From: Acanthaster planci
Taxonomy: Eukaryota > Echinodermata > Asteroidea > Valvatida > Acanthasteridae
Direction: 5' to 3'
Length of the DNA stretch: 64,000 nt
Assembly: GCF_001949145.1 (NCBI RefSeq)
Contig: NW_019091550.1
Span: 444,613 to 508,612, forward strand
A program made the position numbers and the translations under genes. Below, one piece after another: positions 42,201 through 54,200 of this stretch. The notes beneath the pieces are model-generated. The model saw only the letters and a program-made list of their open reading frames with translations. It ran no database searches and was not told where the DNA came from. Positions within the stretch are counted from its first letter, which is position 1, and every line of letters starts with the position of its first letter.

Positions 42201-45200
42201 CTGTAGTTCAAGTACAAGTATTTGGACGTCCAAGTACAAGTACGAGTACTCTGAAAACGGTACTCAATTAGTACTCGAGTTGCCCTTTGCTATCCTTATT
42301 TTGGTGATATTTTACCTGTACTCATGGCAATGCCCTGGATTTTTCTGGTGTTTGCTTTAGTTGGATTTTCAAAGAGATTTGTTTCAATTAGTCCATAGTG
42401 TTTACAAGCTAACACAGAAATAAAAGTGCAGTCTTCAACCATTGCATCAAGAACTGGAAATGTTTGAAACAAAAATTGTCTTGTGCTCTATTTCTAATGA
42501 GGATTTTTGTAGGCATAGCCTACGATGTACAGGAAATTGTACACAAACGTTCACATTGCATAAATACACACAGACCTTGCCTGTGCATAAGACATGCACT
42601 GTCGGCTGTCAGTCAGAAAGCTTAGCATGCATTAAATATTTCACAAGACTTTCATTTCGAATGTGCTTCACAAAGAAAAGTAATGCATGTTTAGAGCACT
42701 TCATCTGACTTCAAGTCATTACATACACATCCCTGTGTTAACGAGTTTGAAAAGCTGTATGCATGCAGTGCATGTAGCGGTACCTAGGCGATGGATTGGT
42801 CGGGCCTTCCAACCTTGATGGAAAAACAACAGTTTCAGTTATATTTAAAAAATCGGAAGGCAGACGTGAAAATTGAGGGGGCCGGCGATGTAACGTAAAC
42901 ATTAATATTATTAAACCAGCCCTGTCCATATGTATATACATGTAGTTCAACCAACCATTAAAGTATACGACCCATTCGCCGTCTGTGCGCGTACTTTACC
43001 AATCACGTACGCAAATTATAGTGTGGTACTCCAGAATGGTCCCGCGATTTACTTGGGCATTGGTAGTCTGGTTCCTGGACCCGATAATTCTAACAACGAA
43101 CCCTGCATACAGAAATTTTCCAGTTCTTGGTGCAATGGTGGAAGACTACACTTTTATTTCTTTGTTAGCTTGTAAACACTATGGACTAGTTGAAACAAAT
43201 CTCTTTGAAAATCCAACTAAAGCAAACACCAGAAAACTACTTCACAAAAGTCATTTCGCACATGCTCCACGAAGGAAAATACAAAATTTGATAAATGTGT
43301 ACTTTCCTTCACGAAGTAATCTACCTCTCTCCTGCTCTCCACGTGTGTACATGTACGTGTACATACCCACTTGCATGATTCAGGTTTGGAATGTAACATG
43401 CTTGCTTTTTGCATAGCAGTGGAAGAGCTACATGACAGAAAAATAGCCCAAAACTGGAGTTCATAAGCCCGGCATTTTCTGCCTTGAAGCACCGCCCACC
43501 TATATTAAAAACAACCAGTCCGTATACAATGTAATTTACAAATGCTTGTAGTGCTATCTGTCATGCTAACAGTGTTGTTTGTTCTCTACTTCAACAGACA
43601 TGGTATTGTGAAGCGAAAATCAACATGGTGTCAGAGTAAAACAACAATGAACACTAATAATAAAATCAACATGGAAAAAGACGATCATTATCATTTATCA
43701 CATAAGTATGGAGGTTGACTGATTTCGGTAGCTAATAATGTCCATTGTAAATAGGCTTATTCAAAGACCTCGCTTGTGTTTTACGGAACTTGGCGTGGTC
43801 CAAGGTTTGTTAAAAAATAGCTTTTACTTTGCAGAAAAAAATGAATGAATAAAGTTTAACAGGCAGAATAGTTTCACAGGTCTCATTTGAAAATGTAAGA
43901 TATAAACGGATAAAAAATTACACTATTGAAATTTGTACAGGTACATGAGGTAAAAACTTGAATTGGGGTCAGACTGTCTTTTATTATTTTCTGAAATTTC
44001 CCATACTCTTCTGGGTCAAGACAACCGAGTCAGCCTGCTTTGAGTATAGGTAAACACCACCAAAATAAGCAGAGGGCAAGTGCTTTACCGAACTTCCAAG
44101 AAACATCGTCCGCATGTCATACATGTAAGCATCAGATCCATAATTTGGGGTCGCCAACTTTTAGGTTGTGCAGTGAGCCAGTGTTGTAATCGAAACCACT
44201 CAAGACCTTTAAAAGACCACACACGACCAGCACAAGACCTCCAGTCTGAATTGAAGTCACAAGCTATTCAAATAAACTGCAAGAAAAGCATTCCTTTTTC
44301 ATTGTTCACCCTTTTACTTGTGACTGGGTCTTGTCCGTGTTCTTTTTCATGGTCTTGTGTCTCGTCTTGTGATGGTCTCAACTACAACACTGCAGCAAGC
44401 ACTGGGTGCTGTGGGCCGACGAGCCCAAATCGCTATACTCCTCCTTTGAGGATGTCTCAGAAATTACAATGAAAATTTATCCAATAGCAAAATTTGTTAC
44501 ATGCCGTGTGGAGACCAATTGACCAGTTGAAATAGTCGTATATATGAGGCCATCGGCAGTGCCGGCCCAATTACTCCAGTTAGAATTCAACGATGTAACT
44601 CATTTATAGATAAAAAATCAGTCTTTTGGAAAGTTTGAATTGTCATTGAGAATACTTTATAAAATCTATTGCAGTGGAGTTTGGAGAAGGAGGGGAACAT
44701 TTCAAAATGAAAGTAGATGGGGTTGCCAAAATGTGGAAGTTCGGGGGGCATGGGTTAGGTTTGCCAACTTTTGGGTTAAAAGATGAAAAAGGAATCATCT
44801 GCCACTCCAAGCAAAAAAGCAGCATATAAAATGTTTGCCTTCTGTAAAATGGTAGACCTATAGGTTGTGACATACATCTGTAATCTATACCGATCAAATC
44901 CAAAACTATGCAGGAATTCAAGACCTGGTTAGTAGCACGTTCATACTGTACATTCATGTATTGTTCGCAATTTTTATGTTCGGTAGTTGTGTGCCATTGC
45001 GCATCGTTTGCCAAGTCTTCACAGATAGTTCTCATATCATTCGCGAACATGACTTTGGAAATTGCGGTTGTAGACTCTCACCATTAATGGCTGCTGAATA
45101 TTTGCGATTAGCAGTTATCTTCGTGAAGGAAAAGACTCCCCAGAAAAGTATTTTTCTAAAGAAAAGTGCACCATTTGTGAAGAATATTCATGTTAAATTC

Positions 45201-48200
45201 TTCGCAAATAGCGAAGATATTGGGGCACCAGGTGTTTTCCTGCTTGATATCTGCTTGATAGCTCTTTGGCTTCAGTGACAGTTGGAGGGTTGCTCAGCTC
45301 CTCTGTGATAGGGCTTTTTAGGCGCTGAGAGATGTGTCTTCAGAAATTAGGTGAGCATGATGTTGATTGTCTAGAGCAGTTCTAGAGCAGCCTTGCCATT
45401 TTCATTGAGCCAGTCCCGGTGCTTATTGTGCCCTAGTGACTGTCAATGGTCTTGAATTGAGCAGGGTCAAAATCAAGCAGTGCAGCTGCAAGGCAGTGGG
45501 CATTGACCTCTGTTAAGTTTCTTCACAGGTGCAGCACAGACCCGCGTCTAGATGGCTTGAAAGTGAAGGCTACTCTGAACCGCAGCTAGTGATGGTCGGA
45601 GAAGCATATGGCTCCCCTCATTGCTTGGGTAAGGTGAATGCCATGGATGCCACTCTGTCTGACAATAAGTCAATTTGGTGCCATTGACAAGATCACGGGA
45701 TGCATTCAGGTTGTGTTGTATTTTTCATTCTATTGGAACAGCGGTATCAGTGATGGCAAGTTGGTGCTGAATACATGTTGACAGGAGGAGTGTACGTTTG
45801 TGTTGTCTTTCCCAACACCATGGTGGCCAATGACTCTTTCCCAGGTTGGATGATCAGAACTGCTCTTTGGTTTCATCCATATGCATCATGGTTGATGCAC
45901 ATACAGTAGACTAATCATACAAACATAGCCGTTATCCAGGTACAGACGTAGCACCATCTGCTATTCATGGATTCCAAGCGGCACGGACTGAAGGCGCTTG
46001 GAGTAGAAGGACCTGATTGTAAAGCTCCTGCCGGCCTGCAAGGGTTCTTTTCCCAGGTGTCCACTGCAGAAGAACTAGCATTCAGACCCAGACTCGGGCA
46101 GTTGAGTAGATCAGTCGAAGAAGTGCATGAAGGAAGGTTGTTAATAAGCAAGTTAAACAAAAGCGGCCCTAAGACAATACCCTCAGGTACTCCTGATGTC
46201 ACTGGAATCCAGGGAGAAAGGCCACCTTTGTACAATACTCACTGGTAACAACTAGATATGAAAGACTTAATACACACCAAGGTATTGCCAGGAGTATTTT
46301 ATAGACCCGTTCACGTACATATAGCATAATGACATTACGCTTTGTTTACATATGCATTTTCTATGGCAGTGTGAAGTCATTACATGTTTGTGTTCCGTCT
46401 GTTGACAAGGTAGCTTTTGAAATGTCATCCAGCATTGGTTTCCACTTAATGGGATATTATAGCATGGGCTATAATGGTTTCCATGATTTTACAAACTACC
46501 AAGGTAAGTGCAGTTGGATAGTTATTGCAAATCAAACCCTTGTCTCCAGATTTAGAAACTGGGGTGATATTAGTTCTTTTCCAAAGATTAAAACATTTGA
46601 TTTGTGAGAGATGCATACAATGCAAGTCATTAAGATTGTCATGTCATATCCTGGAGTTGGCAGAGAATGAACACCATGTCTGTCGTGGCTCTGAGGGAGG
46701 TTTTCCTCGGCGATGGTTGGAACGAGCCTGTTGAGCAGGACCCTGGCAAGTACTTTGCTAGCAATGGAGAGTTGGGTGATTCCCCGGTAGTTGGAGCAGT
46801 CAGACTTTTCATCCTTGTTCTTATACAGTGTTATGATGACAGCATCACAAAGATCTTGCAGCACCTTGCCCTGCTCCCAGCAGCAGACAAGAAGATCGTG
46901 AAGCTTGTCGCTGAGCGTCGGGCCTCCATGCTTCCAGATTGCTGCTTTGCGACTCTTGAGTTGTTCTTTGGCTTCAATCTTCTCCTTGAGGGTGGGTGGA
47001 TCGTCGAGCTCCACTTTGAGTGGGAGCGGAGGAACACGATGGATGACAGCATCCTGTACGGTGGGGTTAGCACTGAAGAGACTTTGGAAGTGCTCGGACC
47101 AACAAGCGAGGATGGAGGTACCAGTATACCAGTTAACATTCAAAGGATGTGATGAGAGATACATTGGGGAAACGGCTTGGTCACTGGGTGAGAGGGTTCA
47201 GGAACATGCGAGGGGAAATCATCAGCATTGCACTAACACATGCAAAAGAAACATGAGGGGCAGTCTCAAGAAGTTGAGGTAAAAATATTGAACAATTGCC
47301 CCGGTGACGCGATGCTCAGGTAGGTAATGGAATCAGCGTATATTAAAGAACTTAAACCTGAAATAAACAGAAAGGAGGAGTGAACGGACAACCATAGGGA
47401 GCTGAAGGATGAAAAATGGAAGACCCTGGTTTCCATGGGATTGGCAGCGCATCGACGTGTGCCCGGGGGTCCCGCACATCGCGGCTCATTGAGGGAAACA
47501 CAATGCACGTCGGATTATTCTTCAAGGACACATTCAAGCATTCACACCTGACGAGGGACGGGAGATGCCCAAAAATTTCCACAGGGTGATATGGCTTTAA
47601 CCACTTCGTGCCGGGGCATTTTTCAATGTTGAGGATGCTGGGCCGGCATGACTATCATTTTTTCCGTTTTCAAAATCCATCAACAATTCATCATTCCATT
47701 TAACAGTCGTTTATAGCCACACAGAGTAATCTTCAGGCACTACTCTAAGTTGACAGGTGACCTTCATTGACACCCGAATATTTCAGCCAGGCCTGNNNNN
47801 NNNNNNNNNNNNNNNNNNNNNNNNNNNNNNNNNNNNNNNNNNNNNNNNNNNNNNNNNNNNNNNNNNNNNNNNNNNNNNNNNNNNNNNNNNNNNNNNNNNN
47901 NNNNNNNNNNNNNNNNNNNNNNNNNNNNNNNNNNNNNNNNNNNNNNNNNNNNNNNNNNNNNNNNNNNNNNNNNNNNNNNNNNNNNNNNNNNNNNNNNNTG
48001 TCCGAGTTCGGAGACCCCAGCCACACATATAAACCATACGGCTCCGATTTCGGAGTCCCCGGCTGGTAGTGGTTAAGAGAGGTAAATAAGTTGTCAGGAG
48101 AATCCCTGTACAAGGTCAGGAAAATCGTAAAGTGTATCAATTTGTCAATTGAATATTGTCACTTCTGCTTGGCTACGAACAAAGAAAAGAAGCATTTTTG

Positions 48201-51200
48201 TTACTGTTCTCACAATAAAAAAGCTGGCCAGCATGTCAGGTATAGGAAACATTAAGAGATATCTTTTTTCACCTGTATCGTGTACGTGTCAATGCTCTTC
48301 AGGACCAGTTTACTTGGCAAGCTTGAAGCCTTGTGTTTTTAACATGTTTAAAGGCCATACCTGTAATGTGGTTGTTATAATCTAGAAACTGGATCATCTC
48401 AAGTGATATTGCTTGCATGGAATTGCATCAAACTGCAGTGTCAAATCTAGAAAACCCATCCCAGGAAGACTTAATGTCAAGCATACTGTTCATAAAAAGG
48501 GAGTCACAGCAGTGGTTCCAGGGATGAGATTTCTCAGCATTTTAGCTGATTTCAGGTTTTTTTTCCTCGCTGTGTACAAAAGTATAGGACATTTTCACAG
48601 GTCAGCTTCTTTATGCCTTTTTTTGGCTGTTTTCAGCTATTTTGATCATTGGTCAATCTCATCCCAGTGGTTCTTTCCTTGCTTTCCACCTCTCCTCTGT
48701 GGTCTGGGTTCGAATCCCGGCTCAGTCCATATGTGGATTGGGTTTTTAGTCCCAACCTGGTTCTGTGGGTTTTACCCAGAAAATGTCTCTGGGGTTTTCC
48801 TCCCACCTCTAAAACTGAAACTACTTCTCATTCATTTCAATGTGCCTGAACCTTCAAGTATATGAAGTTGGCACATCACTTGGAAGAAGTAAAATGTCCC
48901 ATGGGGCCAGACAAAGCTACATGTAAGTGTTAAAATGTTCAAGATATTTGATGATTTTTGTTTAAAAGATAAAACTGTCTCATATGGATCTAGTAGGTGG
49001 CTGAATTTTATTGCTCTTGATTTGGAAAATAATAGCATGATGGTCAATCCCCACAGGATTAGGACAAGTAAGTAATTACGTTGTTGAACAAAGTAGTCAT
49101 GGTTCCATCAGCTGGTTCACGTGGACATTGGCATGTACATGTAGGTTCATCCCTAACAGTCCCAAATCCTCCAATTTGAAGAAAAGATTTAACATACAAC
49201 CTAGGGGGTTAGGGTTAAAGGTGAATTAAGCCTATAGCTAAACAGTGCATGTAAGGTTATTCTTGTTTGTTTCAAGATTAGGCCATGTCAAATTGAAGTC
49301 ACCAATAAAAATAACTCCCTGATAGTTTCAGGTGGCCAGTTAAATCTCATCAGAAGCTGTTCAAAATTTATCCTAGTATATGGTACACGTAGTTGAGTTG
49401 GGCAGTCTATGTTGAACACAAAATAGCCACTAACCTTTTGCAGTGTGTTGTCCACACACATTTCAGATATCAGGGTGTTCATGGACATAATGAGGGAAAA
49501 AAATAGGACTTCACACCTTATCCAAATATATCCACCTTGACAGCCATTGTTATGATCACGTCTAAATATGACATAGTCTTACCATTGAAGTACAGGATCT
49601 CCTGAATTATTTTTCAGCCAGCAACCTTGTTTCTGTAATACCCTGAATGTTGGGTGCGGTAGTTTCCAGAAGCAATCAGCTCATTCAGTTTATTTTTAGG
49701 ACTCCTTGCATTGAGGATTATGCCCGAAATATTGGGTATTCATGGTCTCTGAGTAGCTTCAGGAATAGCTGCAAGGGGTATATTTGGACACTGTGGTCAC
49801 TGTGGATTTGCATGATCATCACCACCCAGGGTAAATCACCACAGCTGACATGACACAGTGCATTGGTTAATGTGCAAGGCACCAACCTAATGGGAGCTCG
49901 AAAGAGGACAATCAGCATGGTTGGTGTTGTGTTCAGTTAGTCTGGGTAATATAATGGGAAGCAGAGGAGATACATCTGGGATCTCGTCACCATAGAGATG
50001 ATGTATGGATCCAGTCGATGATTCCCAGCATGTAAGCACATACATGTACATGTAAGTCCCTATAATGAATGGGAGAAGATGGATGGCTGCCATATTGAAT
50101 ATAGTGCCTTACCATCAGTTCACAATTCGTTAAGATCCAGGCAGTGACAACAAGTAAAACAGAGTATATAGTACATGCATATGTAAAAATGAAATTGAGC
50201 AACTGTGCACTGCTCCATGAAAACATTAGGAAAATTTGCTCTAATAAAGTTGCTAGTGGGCTAAAAAAAACCACAGTGACCATGTAGATAACAGTTTCCC
50301 CATTTTGCTCTGTTGCAAATAGAAGATACTATTTATAAACAACAACGAAAACTAGTTTAGATGACACGATTGCATGCCTATGACAGTAACAGTAACTGGT
50401 TATACTGAATATAGTGGTAAACTAACCTTGTGCCTTAACCCTGCTATGATTTGAACCATCAAATCTCTACACAAAATCCCTTCACTTCTGTATGTACATG
50501 TAGATGTAGAATTGGTCAGAGGAGGGTATGCAAATATAAAGCAGCACAAACACCTTGACAAACACCTTGGCACAATAATAATGGTGTTCCTTGTACTATG
50601 CATATGTATATGTAGTTAAAGTGAATTGAAGTGGGATTTTTTGTACCTTGAAGTAAATATCCATCTCTTTTCTTGTTTTCCTGTATAGGTGTTACTTGCC
50701 CCCAAGCAAGCAATTTATTAGTGAGGAAAAAATGGCTGCCAGGATGAGCCACCTGAGTATCACAAATGAAAACACTATGGCTTCCCTACAAGAAAGATGG
50801 TTGCAAGCCAAGTTAAAAACTAAGAGACAACTGGAAGAAATTGAAAGAAGGTATACCACTTATCTCAAGGCAAAGTTTTTCAAAGTGATTCGCTAATAAC
50901 TGTTTTATTCAATATAAAAAGCTGTGGTCAAGTAGGAGGGAGTTGGGACTGCACGTGTACAAAGTTTGGCCATTAAAAATAATTGCCCATGTGATTACAG
51001 TTGACTCTCGGTAGTACAAGCTCAGTTCAGATGACATTCCAGTTAAGACAAGCATATTTCGCCAGTCCCAACCAAAGTGTGTACATTCCTTTGAGAAAAA
51101 AATCTTTAATTTGAGCTTGGATGATACGAGATTTTGGTTAAGATGAGTGCTTTTTCTTGTCCAGTCGAATGCAGATGTATTGTTATCTCTCTATTTAACA

Positions 51201-54200
51201 CGAGTACTTTGAAAACAACTTGTCAATCAATGATCCCATTCAGTAAAGGTGCTGTTGTACTAGGCGTGGCAATAATGCTTGCTAATCCACGACTGCGGTT
51301 TGGGGGCATTTTAGCTTCCCAAATAATCAAAGGTTTTCTTTATGGGCAGTTTCATGCTGCCCGATCAGAACAAAAACAACGGGTGTTTGCAATTTCCATG
51401 CCACCAGACTAGGGCCTGGTCAGAACAAACTTGTTACAAACTTGAAAACTCCCCTCAAAAACATGAAAAAGAAATAAGAAAAATGCCCCAACTCAACTTA
51501 TAAACTTACGTAAAATTGATTAAAATCAGTTCTTCCTTTACCCGTAAATGCCTTTTGGGAAGTCACAGTTACGAGTTCTCAATACCCAACATAAAAAACC
51601 TTTCATTTCCTTCTAAAAGTATATTGCCCAGGCCCCAACCCATGCCCTCTATTGTCCACCAAAAGTCACTGGTTTCCTTCACTTCGTTCATGTATAAAAT
51701 TGCATCTCTTTAGTCGGTCGGCATCTGAAATGTTAATATACTTACGTGTATGTTCTCTCAATGTCGTGACTGCCCCATGCAGGTTACATCATTTCAACAG
51801 TGATTGGTGATGAGTCCATTTGCCCCATTGTTGCTTTTTATTAATTTTTTCGCTTCATCTCAATTAATATGTATTTTATTACAACAACTCTATTACAACA
51901 TGCACATTACACTTTCACAAAGAACAATGTGCGAACTGTTTTGAAAGCTAATTTATTACCCTTCTAGAGTAGTACAATCAACAAACGACACAAATGAGTG
52001 GGAAAATACCTTAAAGACGAGGTTTCGGATCGATAATACGAGATAATAAAGTAAGTCCTAATTAGGCCCCGGTATTAACAAGAGTCAACTGTACATCATT
52101 TTATATACTCACATGCTTTCTTCTGGGAGTTGGATGAGATTTTTTTTTGACAGTTTTATATGATTCCCTTGAAGCACACCTGTAAACAAAGCATGATGTC
52201 ATGTGAGGGAAGTCTAAGAACTTCTCAATTTTTTTATGCTTGACATGATCAAGCCCATTAAAATTACCTGTACAGTAAACTCCGGCTAGGTTGGCACTCT
52301 CAGGACTCAAGAAATTATGACGACTACGCGAATGCTGACTTGTGCTGTAAGTCGTCATTTTGCTGACTTAATACACGTACACATGTGTTGCCTATGTACA
52401 TGTACATTATGATTCCTTGTGCTAATTCAATGGCTTTGATTTACCCTGGTTTATTTCTACCTCTGTGGTCGATCCCAGCAAATTCATTCTTAATTATTAT
52501 CCTCACGGGCTGCAAATTCGATAACTGATCATTTGCCCCTAAGGACGAAGCAAGGACGGCAAGCCACTTGCATATCACGTCACGACTTGACAGTGCAATA
52601 CGTACATGTACGTGATACAGTTACGGCACGGAAAACATACACTTATCCGCACACGCATTGGTTAAGTTCATTCAATGGGGTGACCCTGAAAATGGACAGA
52701 GCGCATGCGTGTAGCGCTACAGGGGTTGCTGGTATTGATGTACTCATGCTAGTCGATTATCAACCACAGCCTGTACTGCTAATAAACAGACATCAGTCAA
52801 GTAGTATGGGACTTGACACTTCTTGGCAACCTCAGTGAAGGAAACTGATTTTTAATGTGCGCGTCAATGTTTTTTTTTTTCCATTTTTTTCCTCTAAATT
52901 GTCAAAACAGTGCCCTCTATTTCTACACCACCTGAATGTTCGCGAGTAGACTGATTCCCAGCCACAAGTCAGAAGGGCAATTTGTTCAAGGAACCAGACT
53001 AATTCGTGGGTAGCTGTAGATCCATTATGACTGCGTAAATGTTGATGTCAAACACAAACAGTAGACCATGGGTAGGTTACAAAGTTGCAGCCAGCTGGTC
53101 AACAATGGCGGCATGACATGCGACTTGCTTCTACTAGCCTTTGCTCTTTGATTAAATATCCCATTCACTTCAGTGTCCATTGCCAGTCTTACAAAGCCAA
53201 CCCCATCCGCCCCCCCAAAAAAATTTAAAGAAATAAAAAACCTGCATCGCCACATTCTGGAATTTTGGTCTGACCAGAGAGCGAGGTTTTTTTGGGCCTT
53301 ACCATACTGTTTTTCCATACTAACACATTGCATTTTCATTCCTTACCTTTCATGTCTATTTTAGAATTTTAGATGTTCTTATTGCCATTTCACTTTGTGT
53401 TGAGCAGTGCTGCTGAAGAGTCTCTTGTTTTTTTTTACTGCAGATTGTCAGATTCTGAGTCGGATAATGATGATGATTCTAACAGTGATACAAGAGATGG
53501 CAAGCCTCGTCAGATTCAAGTCAGTCCAGAACTCAAGATGGCCATGGAAAAACAAGAACCACTCTTACCGGACTCTGTTGTCAAGTCTATGTAAGTCTAC
53601 ATTTCGTGTTGTCATACCTCAGGTATCAAATGTGCGTGTTTGTAATGAATGTTTTCTTCTTTACCGCAGTAAGCTAATCTTTTTTGCATTTTTCATCCAG
53701 CTCTCACACCTCATTTTTTTATGTAAACCTTGAACAAATTGCAAATTTGGCAACAATTTTTTTCTATTTTTGCAGTGCATTCCTTCAACATCCCCAGAAT
53801 GACATGCCAAAAGGCTGAGAAAATCCAAGTTATGGAAATATGCCTAATTTGCAAAAATTCAACATAGCTGCTTATAACAGAATCTTCATTCTGATATTGG
53901 TCATAACTCTTGTAGCAATGTTACAGGTACATATACTTCAAAGTGCTCATTCTCAGGTTGGATAGTCCCCGATGTAAAAAAAAAGGAATCCAGTTGAGCA
54001 GTCGAAAATGTACTTTGCTATGGGCAGTATAATACAAATAATGTGCAACAATGAGAATATTTTTTTTTAGGTGACATTTGGAGGGGAATATTTATTCTGT
54101 TAAAAAATGAAATTCCTTCTGGCATTCCTTCACAAACATGTAAACAGTCGGTAAATGTTAGATAACGACTTTTTACTTCTCAGGATTGAAAAAAAATTAC

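Larger units (their letters stand above)
40480..45280. repeat. large imperfect inverted duplication
   Basis: 40560-41450 pairs in reverse with 45170-44050 (for example CAGACAGGGTTGCC-type blocks at ~41040 and ~44730, and the GGCGACCCCAAAT / ATTTGGGGTCGCC blocks at 41385 and 44144). 41826-42000 pairs with 43117-42950, and 42330-42462 with 43231-43117. The order of the last two is exchanged in the left arm, so a rearrangement followed the duplication. No coding content recognised. Confidence 0.75.
34007..50688. other. ~16.7-kb intron of the host gene
   Basis: Donor GTAAAC at 34007 and acceptor CTGTATAG at 50688 join in matching phase. It contains two piggyBac-like MITEs, satellites, LINE and Penelope-like fragments and a large inverted duplication, annotated separately. 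No other host exon was recognised inside it. Confidence 0.5.

Noticed and set aside
46667-47152. 161-codon plus-strand ORF
   Set aside because: Antisense of the LINE RT fragment at 46532-47164.
47745-48140. ORFs crossing the gap at 47796-47998
   Set aside because: They are produced by unknown bases and lie within a MITE.
48705-48722. tRNA gene at the B box
   Set aside because: No acceptor stem or anticodon arm can be formed; the body and tail are those of a SINE.
51134-51412. 92-codon ORF as a transposase
   Set aside because: No HTH or DDE motif; the surrounding Tigger-like element appears non-autonomous.
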